Origin: Sordariomycetes sp. S80-01Y
Lineage: Eukaryota; Ascomycota; Sordariomycetes
DNA: 64,000 nt
Direction: 5' to 3'
Assembly (NCBI GenBank): GCA_037042185.1
Contig: JAXQJY010000025.1
Span: 868,001-932,000, forward strand
This document shows, piece after piece, positions 61,675 through 64,000 of the stretch. Each line of letters starts with the position of its first letter. Within the stretch, counting starts at the first letter, position 1. The translations under genes and the position numbers were made by a program. Below the pieces are notes generated by a model. It did not search any database and had not been told where the DNA came from. It worked only from the letters and a program-made list of their open reading frames with translations.

Positions 61675-62553
61675 TTACAGCTTGGACGAAGGTAATATGG
61701 TGACATCCTGGAACGGAATTCCCAGGTGTCGGTATATATGATTGAATCTGCGACACAATTAGCGTTACCCTCGTTAGGACTGCTTCGCAAGTACATACCG
61801 ATCGCTCCCAAAGAAAGCATCCCCTGTCCCCTCCTCATTGACCACCCAAAACCACGGCGCCCCGAACGCTCCCAACTTAACCGCCTCCTCCGTCTTCGCC
61901 TTGAGCACATTCTTCATCTCGGTCCTCCCAGCCATGATGGCCGAAACCTCTTGCTCGCCAAACAGCAGCTTCCCACTCCTGTCCTTGGCTTTGGACAGCG
62001 CGGTAGCCAGCTCATCGTCCTTCGTCAGGTTGACGTGCGGAGCCGTCCACAGGCTGTGGAAAAGATGCTCAAAAGTGTCCAGGAAGACGGAGACGGGGTG
62101 TTTGGCCTTGATGTAGTGCAGCGCGCGGAGCGGCGAGGTTGTCAGGGACATGGACATGAAGTCCTTGGGGGTCGAGAGACCGGGGCGGTTGACGCGCTCG
62201 GAGGCACGCTTTGTGTCTCGCTGGAGGTACTTCCCTTTTGCCGGGAGCATCCAAGGGGGTTTGTTCCCTGCGTAATTTGAGTTCAGGGACTTGAATTCAT
62301 CGAAGCACGTGGACAGCTTGACAAACCTGAAAGGTTGTTGATACCAGCAATGAGCACTGGGTGAAATTCGACATCAACGCCATGCTGCTTCAGCAGGTCC
62401 AAATTCTCTCTCAGATCTGCAAAAGCGACATAACTGAAGAATGACGCTTTGTAAAAGGATTGCATCAGCGTCTCTTCTAGGTATGAGTTGTTCTCACGGG
62501 TAGCTGCAGGGTAACTCACCAACATCGAGGTAGCAGTCAATCTTGCCACCCAT
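61675..62553 (-). CDS. GSTK1: Kappa-class glutathione S-transferase with SKL C-terminus
   Basis: Four exons, 62553-62520, 62446-62327, 62267-61799 and 61747-61675, encode 231 residues, the usual size for GST kappa (DsbA-like thioredoxin fold with a helical insert). The start gives MGGKIDCYLDVASFFSYVAF; the serine of ASFFS (S13) aligns with the glutathione-activating Ser16 of human GSTK1. Later motifs are NKPPWMLPAK, GAFGAPWFWV (with the cis-proline) and FFGSDR. The last small exon reads RFNHIYRHLGIPF and ends PSSKL. SKL is the canonical type-1 peroxisomal targeting signal; animal GSTK1 is also found in peroxisomes. Every splice junction restores family sequence, which supports the model. Divergent from the SDR gene, with 343 bp between starts. 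Confidence 0.93.
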
Positions 62554-62896
62554 TGTGTCGAAGCTGGGGTTCTAGAACACCGGATAAAACTGCCGTATTC
62601 AAAGCACTGCAGTATCGAGATAGAGAGCTCGCTCTTGTCCTTGTGAATTGCGTGATTGTGTAAGAATCGGACTCATGACACAAGAGGCCGCTCCTCGAGC
62701 TCAGGCTGGAGCTCATGTGGACCCCTCCCCAGGAAAGTTGCCGAGGCCCAGTTCCACATGGTCACTTATTAATACTCGTACTCAGTTGACCAGCCATAAG
62801 CTTACGGCTCGGTCTTCAAGAGACGTCAATAATTTGCTCGTGGATATCTAAAAGCATCTCATTTGATATTTAGCTGTAATCAGAACGGACGCGATA
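62554..62896. promoter_or_regulatory. Bidirectional promoter, GSTK / SDR
   Basis: 343 bp between divergent ATGs. It is too short for independent promoters of normal size, so shared control of the two genes is likely (inference). Confidence 0.5.
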
Positions 62897-63924
62897 ATGT
62901 CTAACCAACCCGTCGCCCTCGTCGTGGGAGCTTCCCGTGGAATTGGCCGTCAGATCGCCGTCGACCTGGCGAAGAACAACTACAATGGTAGGGATCAATC
63001 TTTTCCGGGTCACTTCATATACAGCAAGACGGTCGAGATCGCGGGCTGACATCATCAGTTGTGGTGGCTGCGAAGACCGTCAGCGACCCGTCCAAGCCTA
63101 TTCCCAAGAATCCGGATCCCAAATCTCCCGAATCAACGATAACAACTGTGGCACACGAGATAACCTCCTCTGGCGGGTCCGCGACAGCAATCCAAGTCGA
63201 CGTCCGCTACCCAGAGAGTATTCAGTCGCTCGTGGCTCAGACCATTGAAACCTACGGTCGTTTGGACGTTGTAGTCTACAACTCTGGCGCCATCCACTGG
63301 AACTCGGTGGAGAACACACCACTGAAGAAGTTCCAACTGATGCAGAAGGTGAATCCGGAAGGCCTGTACGCTACCACACAAGCATGCTTGCCGCATCTTC
63401 GAAGCGCAGTGTCCTCAAGACACGGTCCCGGAATAGGGAGGATTGTCGTGGTCAGCCCACCCATCTACTCCCGCTTCTTCCGCGGCAAGACAGCCTACGC
63501 CATGGGTAAAGTGGGCATGTCAGTCCTCACCAAGGGCTTGGCCATGGACTTCCTGCGCGATCCTCAAGTCGCCGGCAAGCTCAGCATATCGAGCCTATGG
63601 CCGGCTGTGGCGGTCGAGAGCGCCGCCACGGAGCAGTTCGTCAAGAAGAATCCTGAAGAAGCAAAGGATCTGAGGAGGGCAAACATATTCTCGGATGCGG
63701 TGCTTGCGATCTTGAGGGCGGATGTTGAAAAGGTAAATGGAGAGCTGTTGCTCGACGAAGACTTCCTGAGGGAACATGAGGGCGTAGAGGACTTTGAGAA
63801 GTATAGTGTGATTGAGGGAACAAGGCCGAGGAGAATCATGCCGCTCAAGCTACCGGATCTAACGGTGGCAGAGCAGGATGATGAAGGGAAGAGGCATACA
63901 ACCCCAGTCAAGGGGAAGCTGTGA
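62897..63924 (+). CDS. Short-chain dehydrogenase/reductase (HSDL2-like)
   Basis: Two exons, 62897-62987 and 63059-63924, encode 318 residues. The splice joins KNNYN to VVVAAKTV. The NAD(P)-binding motif GASRGIG is at 11-17, and the catalytic tyrosine and lysine are Y177 and K181 in YAMGKVG. The insert after VVVAAKTV (rich in Pro/Lys/Ser) and the region VDVRYPESIQSLVAQTI are typical of the hydroxysteroid dehydrogenase-like 2 group, here without the C-terminal SCP2 domain. The segment VYNSGAIHW replaces the usual NNASAI. The protein ends PVKGKL; GKL resembles, but is weaker than, a type-1 peroxisomal signal. Substrate unknown; lipid or steroid carbonyl chemistry is inferred from the family. Complete within the window. 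Confidence 0.9.
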
Positions 63925-64000
63925 TTGCCTTTTGCTTGTGGACTTTGTCAAGTCCATTGTCATCTTAAGATAGAGTCAATATGGAGTCAGCGCACTGAAG
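63925..64000. other. 3' flank of the SDR gene at the window edge
   Basis: Only 76 bp remain, presumably 3' UTR. Confidence 0.5.

Overview
The window is nuclear DNA of a filamentous ascomycete, most likely a Sordariomycete and perhaps from the Hypocreales (inference from protein similarity and gene style). Genes carry short introns of about 40-110 nt with GTRNGT donors and YAG acceptors, are often arranged divergently or tail-to-tail, and are separated by long non-coding intervals. I recognise 20 protein-coding genes. I find no tRNA, rRNA, CRISPR array, recognisable transposon, or secondary-metabolite backbone gene.
Left part (1-26,724): a 5.8-kb non-coding interval with simple repeats and a recurring TACTCCGTA-type motif is followed by DRG1/RBG1, a large ankyrin Set3-complex-type protein (HOS4-like), ALKBH6, polyprenal reductase DFG10, eIF3a (TIF32), a Hub1/UBL5-like ubiquitin fold with a charged arginine/serine-rich N-terminal tail, the G-protein gamma subunit, a CxxC Rdx/SelW-family protein and the PP1 catalytic subunit. 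These are conserved housekeeping genes: translation, chromatin, splicing and signalling.
Middle (26,725-46,329): NTO1 (NuA3 PHD protein), a leucine-rich-repeat protein, and a 2EXR-domain protein, separated by long gene-poor stretches. One stretch, at about 34.0-34.5 kb, holds a coding-looking small exon pair I cannot name.
Right part (46,330-64,000): enriched in organelle functions. A two-span mitochondrial membrane protein and PDX1 share a divergent promoter. Next come a Zn2Cys6 transcription factor, an OPT oligopeptide transporter, mitochondrial ketoacyl-ACP synthase CEM1, the complex III chaperone CBP3, a kappa-class glutathione transferase ending in SKL, and a divergent HSDL2-like short-chain dehydrogenase ending in GKL. 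The last pair could be a co-regulated peroxisomal unit.
I do not see a convincing undescribed system. The best second-look items are the possible peroxisomal GSTK/SDR pair, the palindromic repeat cluster at 3.9-5.1 kb, the Hub1-like fusion, the ATG-only coding exon of eIF3a and the unannotated small exons near 34.3 kb. Exon coordinates were worked out by hand from splice signals and reading frame, without transcript evidence.
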